Shown here: one piece after another, positions 1-9,970 of the stretch
How positions within the stretch are numbered: position 1 is the stretch's first letter
How the letters are laid out: every line of letters begins with the position of its first letter
Assembly: GCF_019968905.1 (NCBI RefSeq)
Contig: NZ_CP079946.1
Span: 2,170,001-2,234,000 of the forward strand
Length of the DNA: 64,000 bases
Direction: 5' to 3'
Origin: Corallococcus sp. EGB
GTDB taxonomy: Bacteria > Myxococcota > Myxococcia > Myxococcales > Myxococcaceae
Made by a program: the position numbers and the translations under genes
The notes under the pieces: model-generated
The model's input: only the letters and a program-made list of their open reading frames with translations
Databases searched by the model: none
Told to the model about the DNA's origin: nothing

Positions 1-421
1 GGTCCAAGTCTCGGGCAACCCAAGGGCTCATTCGGCTTCTCCTCTTTCGTGGACATCCTGGACTCCCTCCATCGCGTCTCGGGGGGCTGCGGAACCGGGC
101 TACTCCCACGGCTCGACTGCGTCGAGGACATGGGCGGACTGGATGCGGCGCTATCGCTTGCCCACGTACGAACGGCTGCTCGGAGAGAACTTCAGCGCGG
201 CGCGGCCCCGGGATGCCGTGTCCCATGGATGGCGCGCAGCCGTGCCCTGTCGATCCCTGAACCGGGCCTTGATGCAAGTCCATCAGCATTGACGCTGCTC
301 GTCCGGTCCGCCACCCTGCGTCGGCTTCAAATCCTCTCCTGGGTGGGCTGGCCAACCCGATTCGGAGTGCTTCGGGTTGGAGGGCCTGGCCGAGAGAGGT
401 CCCTCGTGACCTGGAGCATTC
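1..421. other. No supported gene
   Basis: I see no gene here that I can support. A plus-strand frame ending at a TGA near position 290 encodes a peptide containing RLPTYERLLGENFS, which could be the last piece of a decayed gene, but I do not recognise it. The last bases hold the GGAG ribosome binding site of the following lipoprotein. Confidence 0.4.
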
Positions 422-3064
422 ATGACCACCGCTCGCATCCTGGGCCTTGGCTTTCTTTCCGCATTGCTGAGCCAAGGCTGTATGGAATCCCCCACTGTTC
501 ATTCTCCCGACCTCTCCGCGTCCCCAAAGAAAGACATCTCCGCCGCCTCGTTGGACGCGGACCTCGCCATCCTCACGACAGGGCTCACCCAGGCCACGGA
601 AGGCGTGACGTACCGCCGTGCTCCCGGTGTCGCGGAGGCAATCCTCGCGGCGGGTGGCACCGCGCCGCTCCAGGTGAGCGCCACCGGACTCCCGTCTGGT
701 CTCACGATCGACGAGGACACCGGCATCCTCTCGGGGATCCCCGCGCCCGGCATGGCGGGAAGCCACGCAGTGGACGTCGTCGTCACGGACGCGAACGGGC
801 AGACAGCCCAGGCCACGTTGTCGCTGGAGGTGGTGGCTCCGCGGGCGCTCGGCTCCAGCGGCACGGTGGGCGTGGAGCCGGAGGGCAGCCCCATCACGGA
901 TGCGCTGACCGTCTTCGTGATTGGAGAGGATGGGCGCGCGCGCGCGGGCGTGGGGGTCCGGGTGCGAAAGAATGGCATGGAGTATGTGCCCGCGCGTGAA
1001 GCGCTCACGGACGCAGAGGGGCGCGCCTACTTCACCGGCCTGGGGCTGGATGGCGTATCGGATACCGTGGACGTGACCGCCAACGGCACGGGACTCTCCA
1101 ACGCCACGATGGCGCGGGTGAATGCCTCGCTGGTGACGCTGCTCGTCCCCGGCTACCCGGTGCCCCTGCCGCGCGGCAGCGCGAGCGCCACCTGGGATGC
1201 CCAGGCGGGAGGCTTCATCATGACAGGCGGACGGGGCTCGGGTGCAAACCAGCCCACGGGGTGTCTCAACGACACGGTGGCGCTCACCTCTGTCGCCAGC
1301 GGGACCTGGGAGGAGTGGGGCGTCCCGGGGCTCTCGGCGCCCGCGGCGCCTCCGGCGCGGGTTGGTGGTGCCTTCCAGTATCGCGGGAGTGGCATCAGCG
1401 TGCTCTTCGGGGGAGAGAGCTGCACGGGGTCGAAGCTGTCGGACACGTGGCAGTTCAACTCGGCCACTCGGACCTGGCAGCAAGTGGGGGCGCCGGGGCC
1501 CTCCGTGCGTTCGGGCGCGGCGGTGACGGCCTCCCCGGTCTCGGGCAGCATCTTGCTGTTCGGGGGGACCTCCGGGACGAGCTCGCAGGGAGGCCAGATC
1601 GTCAACAACGAGCTTTGGACCTATGCCCAGGGGTGGGGCAAGTTGTCTCCCACCGGCACGTTGCCAACCGCTCGCGCCTTCGCCGCCGCCGCGCTCGACA
1701 CGAGCTCCGGGCTCATGTGGATCTGCGGCGGTGCGAACAGCGCGCCCAGCGGCGCCGACCTGGCGACGTGCTCCACGTACAACCGCTCCACCAATGCCTG
1801 GGCGAGCGCGCCCTCGCTGCCGGCGGTCCGTCGCGGTGGATTGATGGCTTATCGGCCCGGTGCGGGGATGTACCTCTTCGGAGGAACGACGAACGGTGCC
1901 GCTCGCAATGATCTGCTCCGGTTCAGCGCGGGAGCGTGGACAACGGTCACCGCGCAGGGCGCGGCGGGGAGTCCTCCAAGCAGTGGTGGAGTGAAGCTCG
2001 AGACGGACCCCACGACAGGCGACCTCATCCTCATCATGGGGACAGGGGCGGTGTGGACCTTCAACGGAACGGCGTGGCAGCAGCGAGCCACTTCGTCGTC
2101 CGCGACGGAGACCTTCACGCTGTCGGGGACGATTTCGGGCGGAGTGACGAGCGGCTTCAGTGGCGCCACCCTCTGGGTGGTCGCGCCCACCGGTTTCAGC
2201 GCGACCACGTTCTACGTCGCTCTGACGGGTGGGGTCGCCAGCTACAAGCTCGCGGGGGTGCCGGCGGGCGTCCCGCTCTCCGTCTATGCCTACTACGAGT
2301 CGGGTGGCCTCTATTCTCACAAGGACGTCGGGGAGGTGGGGCCGCTGGTCGCGGATACGACGTTGGACATCGCCCTGGAGCCAGGCCCCGTGACGACCAC
2401 GACGACGACAGGCTCCGTCGTGCCTCCCGCGGATTGGCCCGCCTCCATCAACGCCCGCTATGCGCGAGGGGTTCGCCTCCAGTCAGGACTTCCCGCGCAG
2501 CCCAATGGCCCCGCGGAGAGCACGAGCGGCACGTCGAGGACGTTCTCCGCGACCTACATCCCAGCGTCCGCACCCGCCACTCAGGCCGTCTCGCTCGAGG
2601 CGACGGTGCTGGGGGCAGCGCTCTGCGAGACGTTGACGACCCGCATCTACAATCCTCCCGCGGGTGCTGTCGGCGCGGTGGCACTACCGGATGGCATCCG
2701 GGGCATTTCTCCGGGGATGAGTGAATGCGGCACCGGGACGGTGCCGACAGCCGCGGAGGGGGCGTATCAGCTCACCGCGCCCGCGGGCACGAAGTTGATC
2801 TCCGTGCGTCGGGGCGCGCGAGGGATGTCGTGGGACTGGGTGTATCTCTCGCAGGCAGAGGCGGGTGCCCACGACTTCGACTTCCCGCAGCCCAGCACAC
2901 TGGCTCCGAGCAGGCCCGCCCCCAGCGGCCAGGGTACGGCCTGGGAGGTGACCGCCAGCGTCTTCGAGACGGGCTCCGGCTTCCGCTACGAGCAGTTCGA
3001 GTCCGCGAATCTGCGGCCCACGAGCACCGCGCGCAGTCACCCACGCGGCTTCGTGCGTCAGTAG
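422..3064 (+). CDS. Kelch-repeat lipoprotein with putative Ig domain
   Basis: This 880-residue protein is probably an outer-surface lipoprotein. A short hydrophobic signal ends in the lipobox-like LLSQGC, so Cys20 would carry the lipid. Residues about 60-140 look like a bacterial putative-Ig (He_PIG) fold, with the typical LPSGLTIDEDTGILSGIP pattern. Residues about 240-510 carry four to five kelch-type blades, each with a doublet such as ILLFGG or MYLFGG, which should build a beta propeller. The C-terminal third is Ser/Thr/Gly-rich without a recognised domain. The ATG is preceded by TGGAG at good spacing. The gene stands alone. Propellers of this kind bind proteins or sugars; the actual partner cannot be inferred. 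Confidence 0.85.
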   Translation: MTTARILGLGFLSALLSQGCMESPTVHSPDLSASPKKDISAASLDADLAILTTGLTQATEGVTYRRAPGVAEAILAAGGTAPLQVSATGLPSGLTIDEDTGILSGIPAPGMAGSHAVDVVVTDANGQTAQATLSLEVVAPRALGSSGTVGVEPEGSPITDALTVFVIGEDGRARAGVGVRVRKNGMEYVPAREALTDAEGRAYFTGLGLDGVSDTVDVTANGTGLSNATMARVNASLVTLLVPGYPVPLPRGSASATWDAQAGGFIMTGGRGSGANQPTGCLNDTVALTSVASGTWEEWGVPGLSAPAAPPARVGGAFQYRGSGISVLFGGESCTGSKLSDTWQFNSATRTWQQVGAPGPSVRSGAAVTASPVSGSILLFGGTSGTSSQGGQIVNNELWTYAQGWGKLSPTGTLPTARAFAAAALDTSSGLMWICGGANSAPSGADLATCSTYNRSTNAWASAPSLPAVRRGGLMAYRPGAGMYLFGGTTNGAARNDLLRFSAGAWTTVTAQGAAGSPPSSGGVKLETDPTTGDLILIMGTGAVWTFNGTAWQQRATSSSATETFTLSGTISGGVTSGFSGATLWVVAPTGFSATTFYVALTGGVASYKLAGVPAGVPLSVYAYYESGGLYSHKDVGEVGPLVADTTLDIALEPGPVTTTTTTGSVVPPADWPASINARYARGVRLQSGLPAQPNGPAESTSGTSRTFSATYIPASAPATQAVSLEATVLGAALCETLTTRIYNPPAGAVGAVALPDGIRGISPGMSECGTGTVPTAAEGAYQLTAPAGTKLISVRRGARGMSWDWVYLSQAEAGAHDFDFPQPSTLAPSRPAPSGQGTAWEVTASVFETGSGFRYEQFESANLRPTSTARSHPRGFVRQ

Positions 3065-3295
3065 CCGACGCGTCTATCCTGCGGTTCATGGCCAACGAGG
3101 GCTGAGGAGCGAGGCGTGGCGTCATCGCTCAGCGTGGCAACGAGTGAGAGCGCACCATCACCTCACGTTCAGGGTTCGTCAGCTCGCCAGCGTCGTAGAG
3201 GACCGCGCGGGGCTTGTTACGCAGGCCCCGCGCGGCTCCGACCTCCTCAAGAAGCGGGAGAGCCCCAGAACGCCAGTGGGCGTGAGCCGAGCTCG

Positions 3296-3395
3296 TGGAC
3301 AGGTTGACGCCGCCACTGCCCTTTCGAACTCGGCCGGCGCCGCGTGACCGATTGCCGCGTACATGCGCTGCGGGTTGTAGAAGACCTCGATGGAG
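3296..3395 (-). mobile_element. IS3-family element, terminal 100 bases only
   Basis: The sequence from TGGACAGGTTGA onward is nearly identical to the left end of the intact IS3 element at 46706-47912. On the minus strand it encodes the last residues of that transposase (SIEVFYNPQRM, then AAPAEFERA). The similarity stops abruptly inside the neighbouring peptidase pseudogene. Only the end of the element survives, so it marks an old insertion followed by deletion. Confidence 0.85.
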
Positions 3396-4562
3396 CTGAA
3401 ACGCCAGGTGTCCCGCGTCCATGGGCCGCCGTGCACCAGCAGCACCGTGGGCAGCGGGCCCTGCGGCGCGTCCACCGGCCGTGTCAGGTAGCCCGTCAGC
3501 GTCAGGCCGTCGCGGGACTTCATCGCGCAAGGGCGCGGCGTCCTGCTCGAAGGCCACCACCCACCGGCGGTCCGCGCGGTCGCGGCTGACCAGGGCGAAG
3601 TCCCCGTCGGCCATGCGGCCCAGCACCTCGAAGTCCTCGCGCAGGCTCGCGTCCAGCACCTTCCACCGCACGTGGCCGTCGGTGTTGAAGGCCACGGCCT
3701 GGACCACCTTGCGCTCGGGGTGGAAGAGGACGTCGAACACGTCCGAGCCTGCGTCCTCCGCGAGCACCTTCTCCGCGCCCGCGCGCAGCACCTTCTCCAC
3801 CAACTGAGAGGTGTTGGAGCCATGCGGACTCTTCAGGTACACCTTGGCGCCGTCGCGCGAGAAGCCGATGAACCCCATGTACTGCGGGAAGACGTTCTCC
3901 CGCAGGGGCACCTCCAGCAGCGTCCGCCACGGGGTGCGCACGGAGTCCCGGACGCGCAGCACCGTGGTGCCGTCCGGCTTCTGCGCCAGCGCTCCGCGCA
4001 CGTTCAGCTGCGAGTCCGCCGTCCAGCTCATCACGTCGCCCGGGTCCTGCGTGTCGAGCGTGATGGCGCCGGTGTCGAGCGACACGCGGTAGATGTCCGA
4101 GCCCGTGCGCTCCCGGAGGTTCATCGTCACCAGGAGCTCTCGCGGCGCGGTGGGCGAGGACTCCAGCATCCGCGCACGGATGCCCTGGAAGGGCGTCAGG
4201 TCGCGCACCACGCCGGTCGACAGGTCGGCGGCGTAGACATGCGTGTTCTCGTCGCCGTCGGAGTCCTGCGGGTAGAGGAGGGGGCGCGAGTCCTGCGACC
4301 ACTCTTAGTACCGGACGCCCCGCTTGGGCTCATTCGTGACGGTGCGGGTGTCATCCTTGCCTTGCAGTGTCCGCACCCAGACCTGCATGACGCCCTTCGC
4401 ATCGGGCGCGACCCAGGCCAGCTTCTCTCCGTCCGGCGACAGCGAGGGAGCATCCCGGACAGGGTTGCCGAACAACAGCGCCCGGGGAATCACGGGCGGC
4501 GGCTCCGCAAGCGCGGGCACGGCTCACAGCATCAACACCATCACCCCACGGTGCAGCGACAT
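3396..4562 (-). pseudogene. S9-family (prolyl oligopeptidase-like) peptidase, disrupted
   Basis: The remains of a secreted serine peptidase of the S9 acyl-aminoacyl/prolyl oligopeptidase type read from the ATG at 4562. A TGA interrupts the signal peptide at 4524-4526, and a TAA replaces a residue after GVRY at 4305-4307. The propeller part is otherwise well kept (SQDSRPLLYPQDSDGDENTH and following repeats). Near 3520 the frame shifts and a segment is missing, after which SRDGLTLTGYLTRP and LLVHGGPWTRDTW show the start of the alpha/beta hydrolase domain. The gene is then cut by the IS3 end, so the catalytic Ser, Asp and His are gone. At least four independent lesions make this a dead gene. Confidence 0.85.
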
Positions 4563-4834
4563 CGGGTCTCCCAGTGGCGTCGTCCCTCGGGACGAAAAGT
4601 AGCGTCACGCTGGGTGAATACGTGCCGGTGCTGCTTATTTCTCACTCCGTGCCCCAGAGACGAGCTTCAAGGAGAACGATGGGCCATGACCTGAGGCAGG
4701 GCTCGCCTCATGATCCGGTTCTTGCGCGCACAAGGGCGAACGATGCGAACTCCTGCCCCTTCCTTCCTCCGCCTGTGCCTGCTTACCCTCCGGGCCGACA
4801 AGATTCGTGAGCGGTCGTCTAGGAGCTGCTGAAC

Positions 4835-5776
4835 ATGCAAGTGATACTAGGAGCCAGCGGGCAGATTGGTCGCGAGCTGGCGATCCAATTGAAGCGCGAG
4901 TTCACGAGCGAGATTCGTCTCGTGAGTCGCCGTCCGCACAAGGTCAATGACACAGATCAGTTGCAGAGCGCGGATCTGCTCGACGCAGGGCAAACGCTTC
5001 GCGCGGTGGAGGGCGCGGAGATCGCATACCTGACCGCGGGGCTTCCCATGGACACCAGGAGGTGGGTGGTCGAGTGGCCGATCATCATGCGCAACGTCCT
5101 GGATGCCTGCGCCGCGAATGGCGCCAGGCTGGTCTTCTTCGACAACACGTACATGTACCCGCAGACGAGCGATCCGCAGACCGAGGACACCGCCTTTCAG
5201 CCGTATGGCGCGAAGGGGAAGGTCCGAGCTGCAATCGCTAGCGAGCTGCTCGACTCGATGGAACGAGGCCGCGTTCAGGCCATGATCTGCCGCGCCCCTG
5301 AGTTCTACGGACCAGGCAAGACGCAGAGCATCACCAACTCGACCGTCATCGACAACCTGCGGGCCGGAAGAACGGCGAAGGTCTTCCTGAGAGACGACAC
5401 GCTGCGAAGCCTGATCTACAGCCCGGATGCCAGTCGCGCGATGGCGCTGCTCGGGAACTCGCCCGGGGCGTACGGTCAAACCTGGCACCTTCCCTGCGAC
5501 GACGACCGCCTCACCTATCGACAGTTCATCGAACTGGCCGCTGAAATCTTCGGCGTCGAGGGGCGCTACACGTTGCTCAAGCGCTGGCAGCTCGCGCTGG
5601 CGGGCGTGTTGAGCAAGCAGGCGCGAGATGCCGCCGAGCTGCTGCCTCGTTACGAAGCGAACAACATCTTCGTCTCGGACAAGTTCAAGTCACGCTTCCC
5701 CGATTTTCGGGTCACGACCTTCCAGCAGGGGCTGAGCGCGATTCGGGACGAAGCACGCGGGAACACCTCGACATGA
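4835..5776 (+). CDS. NAD-dependent epimerase/dehydratase family protein
   Basis: This 313-residue protein is an extended short-chain dehydrogenase of the atypical NAD(P)-binding group. The N-terminus MQVILGASGQIGRELA contains the GxxGxxG dinucleotide-binding loop of a Rossmann fold. Residues about 95-120 (LVFFDNTYMY) correspond to the strand before the active site, and RAPEFYGPGKT near residue 155 is typical of sugar epimerase relatives. The substrate cannot be told. The start is supported by AGGAG about 8 bases upstream. Its stop overlaps the start of the DJ-1/PfpI remnant by 4 bases (ATGA), so the two once formed an operon. Confidence 0.85.
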   Translation: MQVILGASGQIGRELAIQLKREFTSEIRLVSRRPHKVNDTDQLQSADLLDAGQTLRAVEGAEIAYLTAGLPMDTRRWVVEWPIIMRNVLDACAANGARLVFFDNTYMYPQTSDPQTEDTAFQPYGAKGKVRAAIASELLDSMERGRVQAMICRAPEFYGPGKTQSITNSTVIDNLRAGRTAKVFLRDDTLRSLIYSPDASRAMALLGNSPGAYGQTWHLPCDDDRLTYRQFIELAAEIFGVEGRYTLLKRWQLALAGVLSKQARDAAELLPRYEANNIFVSDKFKSRFPDFRVTTFQQGLSAIRDEARGNTST

Positions 5777-6044
5777 CCAGGCGCATCCTTCACGTCGTCA
5801 CGAACGTCGCTCACTACGCGGACCCGTCGGAACCGACGGGCTTGGGGCTGTCGGAGCTGACCATGCGCATCATGTCTTCGCCTCGAATGGGTACGAGCAG
5901 AGGATCCTCACCCCGAAGGGTGCCCTCTACAGCAAAGGGCTCGTGCCGTTCCGCTCGTCCGTCGTCGCCGACGGCCGGCTCGTGACCGGGCAGAATCCAG
6001 GGTCGGCCAAGGCGGCGGCGGAGCAGGTCGTCGCCCTGCTGTGA
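5773..6044 (+). pseudogene. DJ-1/PfpI family protein, frameshifted and internally deleted
   Basis: The first 30 residues (MTRRILHVVTNVAHYADPSE) match the start of DJ-1/PfpI (class I glutamine amidotransferase-like) proteins. Around 5860 one base is missing. The other frame then gives HHVFASNGYEQRILTPKG, a large internal deletion, and the typical end PFRSSVVADGRLVTGQNP up to a TGA at 6042-6044. The nucleophile-elbow cysteine region lies in the deleted part, so the product would be inactive. It is coupled by a 4-base overlap to the epimerase upstream. Confidence 0.8.
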
Positions 6045-6496
6045 CCCCTGGCCGGAACTGAAACGAGGGGCGCAGAACATGCGTGGAGACAAGGCAGTCG
6101 AATCGAAGTGCCCGTTTCATCGAACGATGGGCTCGACTGGCGAAATGGCTCAAACCCTGGCCTGGGTGTTGAGCAGGAGAGGAGGGCCCCGGGGGCATCG
6201 TTCACCGGCATGACGCGCGTTTTGACGCAGCGACCGACTTTCGGGGAGGTACAACGCTTCCATCACAACCTCCGGAAGCGTCTTGAGGTCTGGGGTGTCT
6301 TGCGACACCCCTCTGTCAAGGGGGGCCGAGGCGCTGGAGCTGCTGCGCGGCATGCTGCGGCGCTCGCAGGGGCAGGGGATTCCGAGGGTGGCCGCGCACC
6401 CATCGATGCAAGATGCAACGGTTTGAGAGAAGAGTTTTCACGTCTGGCAATCGCCTTTATAGGGATGGCGCGGTCCAACCCCTGGAGGGCAATGCC
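6045..6496. other. Gene-free stretch with a dispersed repeat
   Basis: No coding sequence is supported. The stretch contains one copy of the dispersed 31-base repeat (6222-6253) and a short frame, EALELLRGMLRRSQGQG, that may be a gene scrap. It ends with the ribosome binding site GGAGG at 6484-6488 of the next lipoprotein. Confidence 0.5.
6222..6253 (+). repeat. Dispersed repeat, copy 1 (TGACGCAGCGACCGA...)
   Basis: This copy reads TTGACGCAGCGACCGACTTT followed by CGGGGAGGTACA. It matches similar tracts at 19943, 21887 and 50709 in the same orientation. None of the four lies inside an intact gene. Confidence 0.6.
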
Positions 6497-7078
6497 ATGC
6501 ATCTTTTCAAGTCCGTTGTTTCCCTTGTTGCGGTCGTCGCGGTCACGGCGTGTGGTGGGGTGGAGGAGCAGGGCGGTCTCGGCACGCAGGAGTCAGCGTT
6601 GGTGTCGGGGACGTCACAGGGCTGCCTGTTCAAGGTGTCCTCCGCGGAGAGGTCCGGGCCGTTCCCTCCCATCTTTGACGTGACGGTCACCCGCTACGCG
6701 AGCAGCACCTGCGCCTGGGGGGCGGGCAGCGTGTTGGTGGGGACCGCCAGTGCCCGGCAGCCCACCGTGTCCCTGGCGGCGAATGAGCTGGGAGTGGCGG
6801 TGGCGTACACTTATGGGAAGTACGCTGGCTCCGTGTCTCTCAAGCACCTGTCGCCGGACACGTTGGCCGTCGTCCGGACTGAGGGCCTGGGCCCCACCAG
6901 CCCCCTGGGCGCCATCGGCTCCGCAGACCTGGTCATTGAGTCGGACGGGACGACGCTGACCGTCTCTGGAATCAAGAACTGGCCCATCCTCGGGGAGACG
7001 GGCTCCGGCAATAACTACGTCGCCACCTACCCGGACTTCTTCACCAGCACCACGCCCCCGTCCATCGTCGCGTTCTAG
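6497..7078 (+). CDS. Hypothetical lipoprotein
   Basis: A 193-residue secreted lipoprotein of unknown function. The signal peptide runs from MHLFKSVVSLVAVVAVTACG, with the lipobox VTAC placing the lipidated Cys at residue 19. The mature part is Ser/Thr/Gly-rich and probably beta-structured, with two further cysteines (GCLF and STCAW) that could pair. I chose the ATG at 6497 because GGAGG lies 8 bases upstream and the signal peptide begins there; the frame is open further upstream but lacks coding character. No family is recognised. Confidence 0.75.
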   Translation: MHLFKSVVSLVAVVAVTACGGVEEQGGLGTQESALVSGTSQGCLFKVSSAERSGPFPPIFDVTVTRYASSTCAWGAGSVLVGTASARQPTVSLAANELGVAVAYTYGKYAGSVSLKHLSPDTLAVVRTEGLGPTSPLGAIGSADLVIESDGTTLTVSGIKNWPILGETGSGNNYVATYPDFFTSTTPPSIVAF

Positions 7079-7663
7079 CAGGCTGCTGAGAAGTCCCTCT
7101 TGGGGATCAACACCCCGCACCGACGCGTGGTGCCGTCCGCGCATCGGAGGACGAGTGGCTTGCCGAGGGATGGAAGGAATGGGCGCGGATCCGCAACGGG
7201 CCTGCACGCAGGTTCGGCCTTCGCCCGATGTCCTCCCTTGGCGAGTTCGGGGAGATGAACGTGAGCCATCCCCATGGTGCGCCAGGTCGAATGATTCGCG
7301 AGCAGCAGCAGCTCCAGCTTTTCGATTCGCCCGTTGAGTCCGAAGCGGAACGCCAGCGGGCGAGTCTCCTGGAGGATGTCGACGAGCGCGTCCGGCCCCG
7401 CATGAGGCCACTTCTCGGGCCGTCCGGATGTCGAGCCGGCGGCGCTACTTCCAAACAGCGGCCGCTGTCTGCTGCTGGAAGTTCGTATCCGTTCGACGAA
7501 TCGCCCGCGATGGGGCCTGGTTTCTGCGCGCAGTGCGCAGCAGGGCCGGGTGATGGATTGGATGCTGTCGAGTTCCTGCCCGCTGATACCCACCGGGGAT
7601 GGGGCATTGCGTCAATGACTCTGGCTGCTGCGCATTGGGCGCGCTTTTCGTAGAATCCACGCC
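7079..7663. other. Gene-poor stretch with possible IS end
   Basis: Immediately at the stop of the preceding gene is AGCAGGCTGCTGAGAAGTCC, which resembles terminal inverted repeats of IS1182-like elements, but no matching second end or transposase is visible. Overlapping open frames occur on both strands (for example 7075-7593 minus). Codon composition does not decide between them, so I call none. The last bases carry the next gene's leader. Confidence 0.35.
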
Positions 7664-8218
7664 ATGGGCCTTCTCACCTTCGGTCTCAACGTGACTTTGG
7701 ACGGGTGCATCGATCACACCCAGGGGATCGTGGACGACGAGCTGCACGACTATTGGACGCAGCTCATGGAGCAGAGCGGGGCGATGCTCTTCGGGCGCAA
7801 CACCTACGAGCTGATGGAGGGAGCCTGGCCCGCGGTGGCACGCGACGAAAAGGCGCCGCGCGCGATGCGCGAGTGGGCACAGAAGCTCGAGGCGAAGGCG
7901 AAGTACGTCGTGTCGGGCTCGCGGAGCGACTTTCCATGGCGGAACACGATCAAGGTGGAGGGCGACCTTCGCGAGGCGATCTCAGCGCTGAAAGCGAAGA
8001 CCGAGCGGGGTGTCCTCGTCGGAGCGCCCAAGCTCGCGGCTGCGCTCGAGGAGTTGGGGCTCATTGACGAGTACCGCCTCGTCGTTCATCCCATCATCAG
8101 TGGCCGCGGGCCGACGTTGTTCCATGGCCTGTCGAGTGCGCGGCAGCTCGAGCTCCTCTCGGCGCGGCAGTTCAAATCCGGCGTGCAGGCGCTCCACTTC
8201 CGTCGCAAAGCGGGCTGA
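7664..8218 (+). CDS. Dihydrofolate reductase family (RibD C-terminal-like) protein
   Basis: This 184-residue protein has the fold of the RibD C-terminal/DHFR-like reductases, which use NADPH. Indicators are the N-terminal LTFGLNVTLDGCIDH, the segment GAMLFGRNTYELMEG near residue 45, and the C-terminal LVGAPKLAAALEELGLIDE with LVVHPIISGRGPTLF. The length matches stand-alone members of the family, whose physiological substrates are mostly unknown. It lies just upstream of a broken GFA gene and may once have been its operon partner. No regulatory site is evident. Confidence 0.85.
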   Translation: MGLLTFGLNVTLDGCIDHTQGIVDDELHDYWTQLMEQSGAMLFGRNTYELMEGAWPAVARDEKAPRAMREWAQKLEAKAKYVVSGSRSDFPWRNTIKVEGDLREAISALKAKTERGVLVGAPKLAAALEELGLIDEYRLVVHPIISGRGPTLFHGLSSARQLELLSARQFKSGVQALHFRRKAG

Positions 8219-8220
8219 GC

Positions 8221-8445
8221 GTGGATGGCCCCGAGCGCTTCACCGGCGGCTGCCTGTGCGGCAGCGTCCGAATCGGCGCGTCGTTACAGCCGTGCACCGT
8301 CGGCATGTGCCACTGCCTCGACTGCCGCAAGCATCATGGCGCTCTCTTTCATGCCTCTGCACCGTTGAGGTTGGCCAGAATTCAGCCTGAGCCCATGTTC
8401 ACCTGCGGCCGGACGCCGACTTCGACACGGTGCTACGCACGTTGA
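8221..8445 (+). pseudogene. GFA-family (glutathione-dependent formaldehyde-activating-like) protein, truncated
   Basis: From a GTG start the product reads FTGGCLCGSVRIGAS and then MCHCLDCRKHHGALFHA. These are the CxCGxxR and CxxC zinc-binding motifs of the GFA/CENP-V fold. After about 45 residues the similarity stops, and about 30 unrelated residues lead to a stop. The second half of the fold, including its later cysteine pair, is missing, so this is a broken gene. The following 220 bases hold a plus-strand frame, HLRPDADFDTVLRTLRERS, that I do not recognise. Confidence 0.75.
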
Positions 8446-8671
8446 GGGAGCGCAGCGCGGCACTCGTACCCGTCGAGTCGCGCTTCCACGGCGACGCAGG
8501 GGTCGGGTTCCGCACCTGCCAGATGAACGGACGGAAGGACTTCATTCGGAGCGGCATCAACGAGGCATGGAGCAATTGCTGCGCGGGTTTCAGGGGGGCT
8601 TGGTTCCCGAACCCCAAACCTGTGCGCCGTCGCCGCCCAAGCCCATTGGCGAAGGCGTTTGCGCGACTCCG

Positions 8672-9325
8672 TCAGCGACGTCGGCTTTGGGATGACCTCG
8701 CACGACGCGGGGCGTTGACCGAAGACTTCAGGTCGTCCCTCTTCTCGAGAAGGAAGTCGCGGAGCGCACGAACCTTCAAGGGCATCTCTCGAGACGGCAC
8801 GTAGAGATAGAACCCCGGAAATGGCGAGCACCACGGCTTGAGTACGCGCTCAAGCCTGCCCTCTTCGAGGTGTCGCCTTACGGCAAAGTCGATGTGTTGG
8901 ATGAGGCCGAGCCCATGGAGGGCGGCGCGCAGCATTCCCTCATCGTCGTTGGTGATGAGGCTGCCTCGCGTCTCGACCGTGAAGTCTCGCTTCGAGCTGG
9001 CGTCCGTGAACTCCCATGCGAAGAGCGAGCCCCCGCTGTTCTGGCGGTAGGTGATGCAGTTGTGCCGGGCCAGGTCGGCTGGCGTGCTCGGTCGTCCGTG
9101 CCGCGCGAAGTACGCGGGTGTCGCGACGACCGCCATCTCCAACATCGGCGTGATGGGTACTGCCACCACATGCTCGGAGAGGCGCTCGCCGATTCGGATG
9201 CCCACGTCGCAACCGGCGGCGATGATGTTGGAGAGCCCATCGTCCATCACGAGCTCGACTGCGAGTTTGGGATAGCGCGCCAGGAACTCGGCGAGGTGCG
9301 GCTCGAGCAGCTCCCGCGCCGCCAT
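8672..9325 (-). pseudogene. LysR-family regulator lacking its DNA-binding domain
   Basis: The 217 residues match the periplasmic-binding-like effector domain of LysR regulators: AGCDVGIRIGERLSEHVVAV, then VVATPAYFARHGRPSTPADL, then LRAALHGLGLIQHIDFAV. The N-terminal winged helix-turn-helix of about 90 residues, always present in the family, is absent. Upstream DNA on this strand belongs to a flavodoxin fragment on the other strand. The gene therefore lost its 5' part in a rearrangement and cannot act as a normal regulator. Confidence 0.8.
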
Positions 9326-9362
9326 GCGCGCGCTGCGGGGGCTCGAGCCTTATGTCAGGCCA

Positions 9363-9595
9363 CTGACTGGAGAGCTGGGAGGGGTGGCGATCGTATCCTT
9401 CACGCGCTCCGGAAATACCGCGCTCGTGGCGCGCCACATCGCCAACCGGCTTGGCGCGCAGTTGTTCGAGCGAGCTGGACTTGTCACGCTTCGATACCGT
9501 CTACCTCGGCTCGCCGGTCTGGCTCTACAGCCCCGCGCTACCGATTTGGGCGTTCGTCGAGAAGACCCACTTCGACGGCAAGCGCATGGACTGCG
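9363..9595 (+). pseudogene. Flavodoxin-like protein fragment
   Basis: The plus strand encodes VAIVSFTRSGNTALVARHIA, the FMN phosphate-binding loop of flavodoxins. After a frame change and a deletion come FDTVYLGSPVWLYSPALP and WAFVEKTHFDGKRM, which match the middle of the fold. Both ends and part of the centre are gone. It lies back to back with the headless LysR gene, and the two may once have been a regulator and target pair. Confidence 0.75.
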
Positions 9596-9970
9596 CCTGC
9601 GCGGCATCGCCTCGCGCATTGCCCGTCCGGGCGTCGAATCCAGGGAGCGACTCGGTCCCTACCGCTGGGTCGCGGAACGAACACAGGCATGGAAGAACCA
9701 GTTCCGCCGGCTTCGAGTCCGCGACGAACGCAGGGACGATGTCCACTTCGGATTCCTCGTCCTCGGTTGCTGCCTCATGCTTCTGCGCCGCCTCTGCCCT
9801 GACTTTCGTTAGGTGCTCTAAACCCCTTGCCGCGACGGCCGTGCGGGGTGGGGACAGCCTTCGGGCGGCACCGAGTGACAGTTCCGGAGCCCGGAGGTGT
9901 TCATCCTCCCAGCGCTCCTGGCGGGCGACCGCCGTCACTCCGCCCTGAAAGGGTATCCCAGGTGTCTTCG
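9596..9970. other. No supported gene
   Basis: Open frames exist on both strands, but none has a recognisable product or convincing coding character. It probably consists of debris from the same rearrangement that cut the LysR and flavodoxin genes. Confidence 0.4.

Noticed and set aside
3129..3295. Minus-strand tail resembling an HD-GYP loop (NKPRAVLYDAGELTNPEREV)
   Set aside because: The similarity is weak and short, with no HD or GYP residues, so no gene is called.
4743..4829. Short plus-strand frame MRTPAPSFLRLCLLTL before the epimerase
   Set aside because: It looks like a signal peptide start but ends after about 25 codons and has no ribosome binding site; possibly debris only.
7075..7593. 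172-codon minus-strand frame
   Set aside because: It overlaps an equally open plus frame, has no recognisable domain, and its end is formed by a possible IS terminus.
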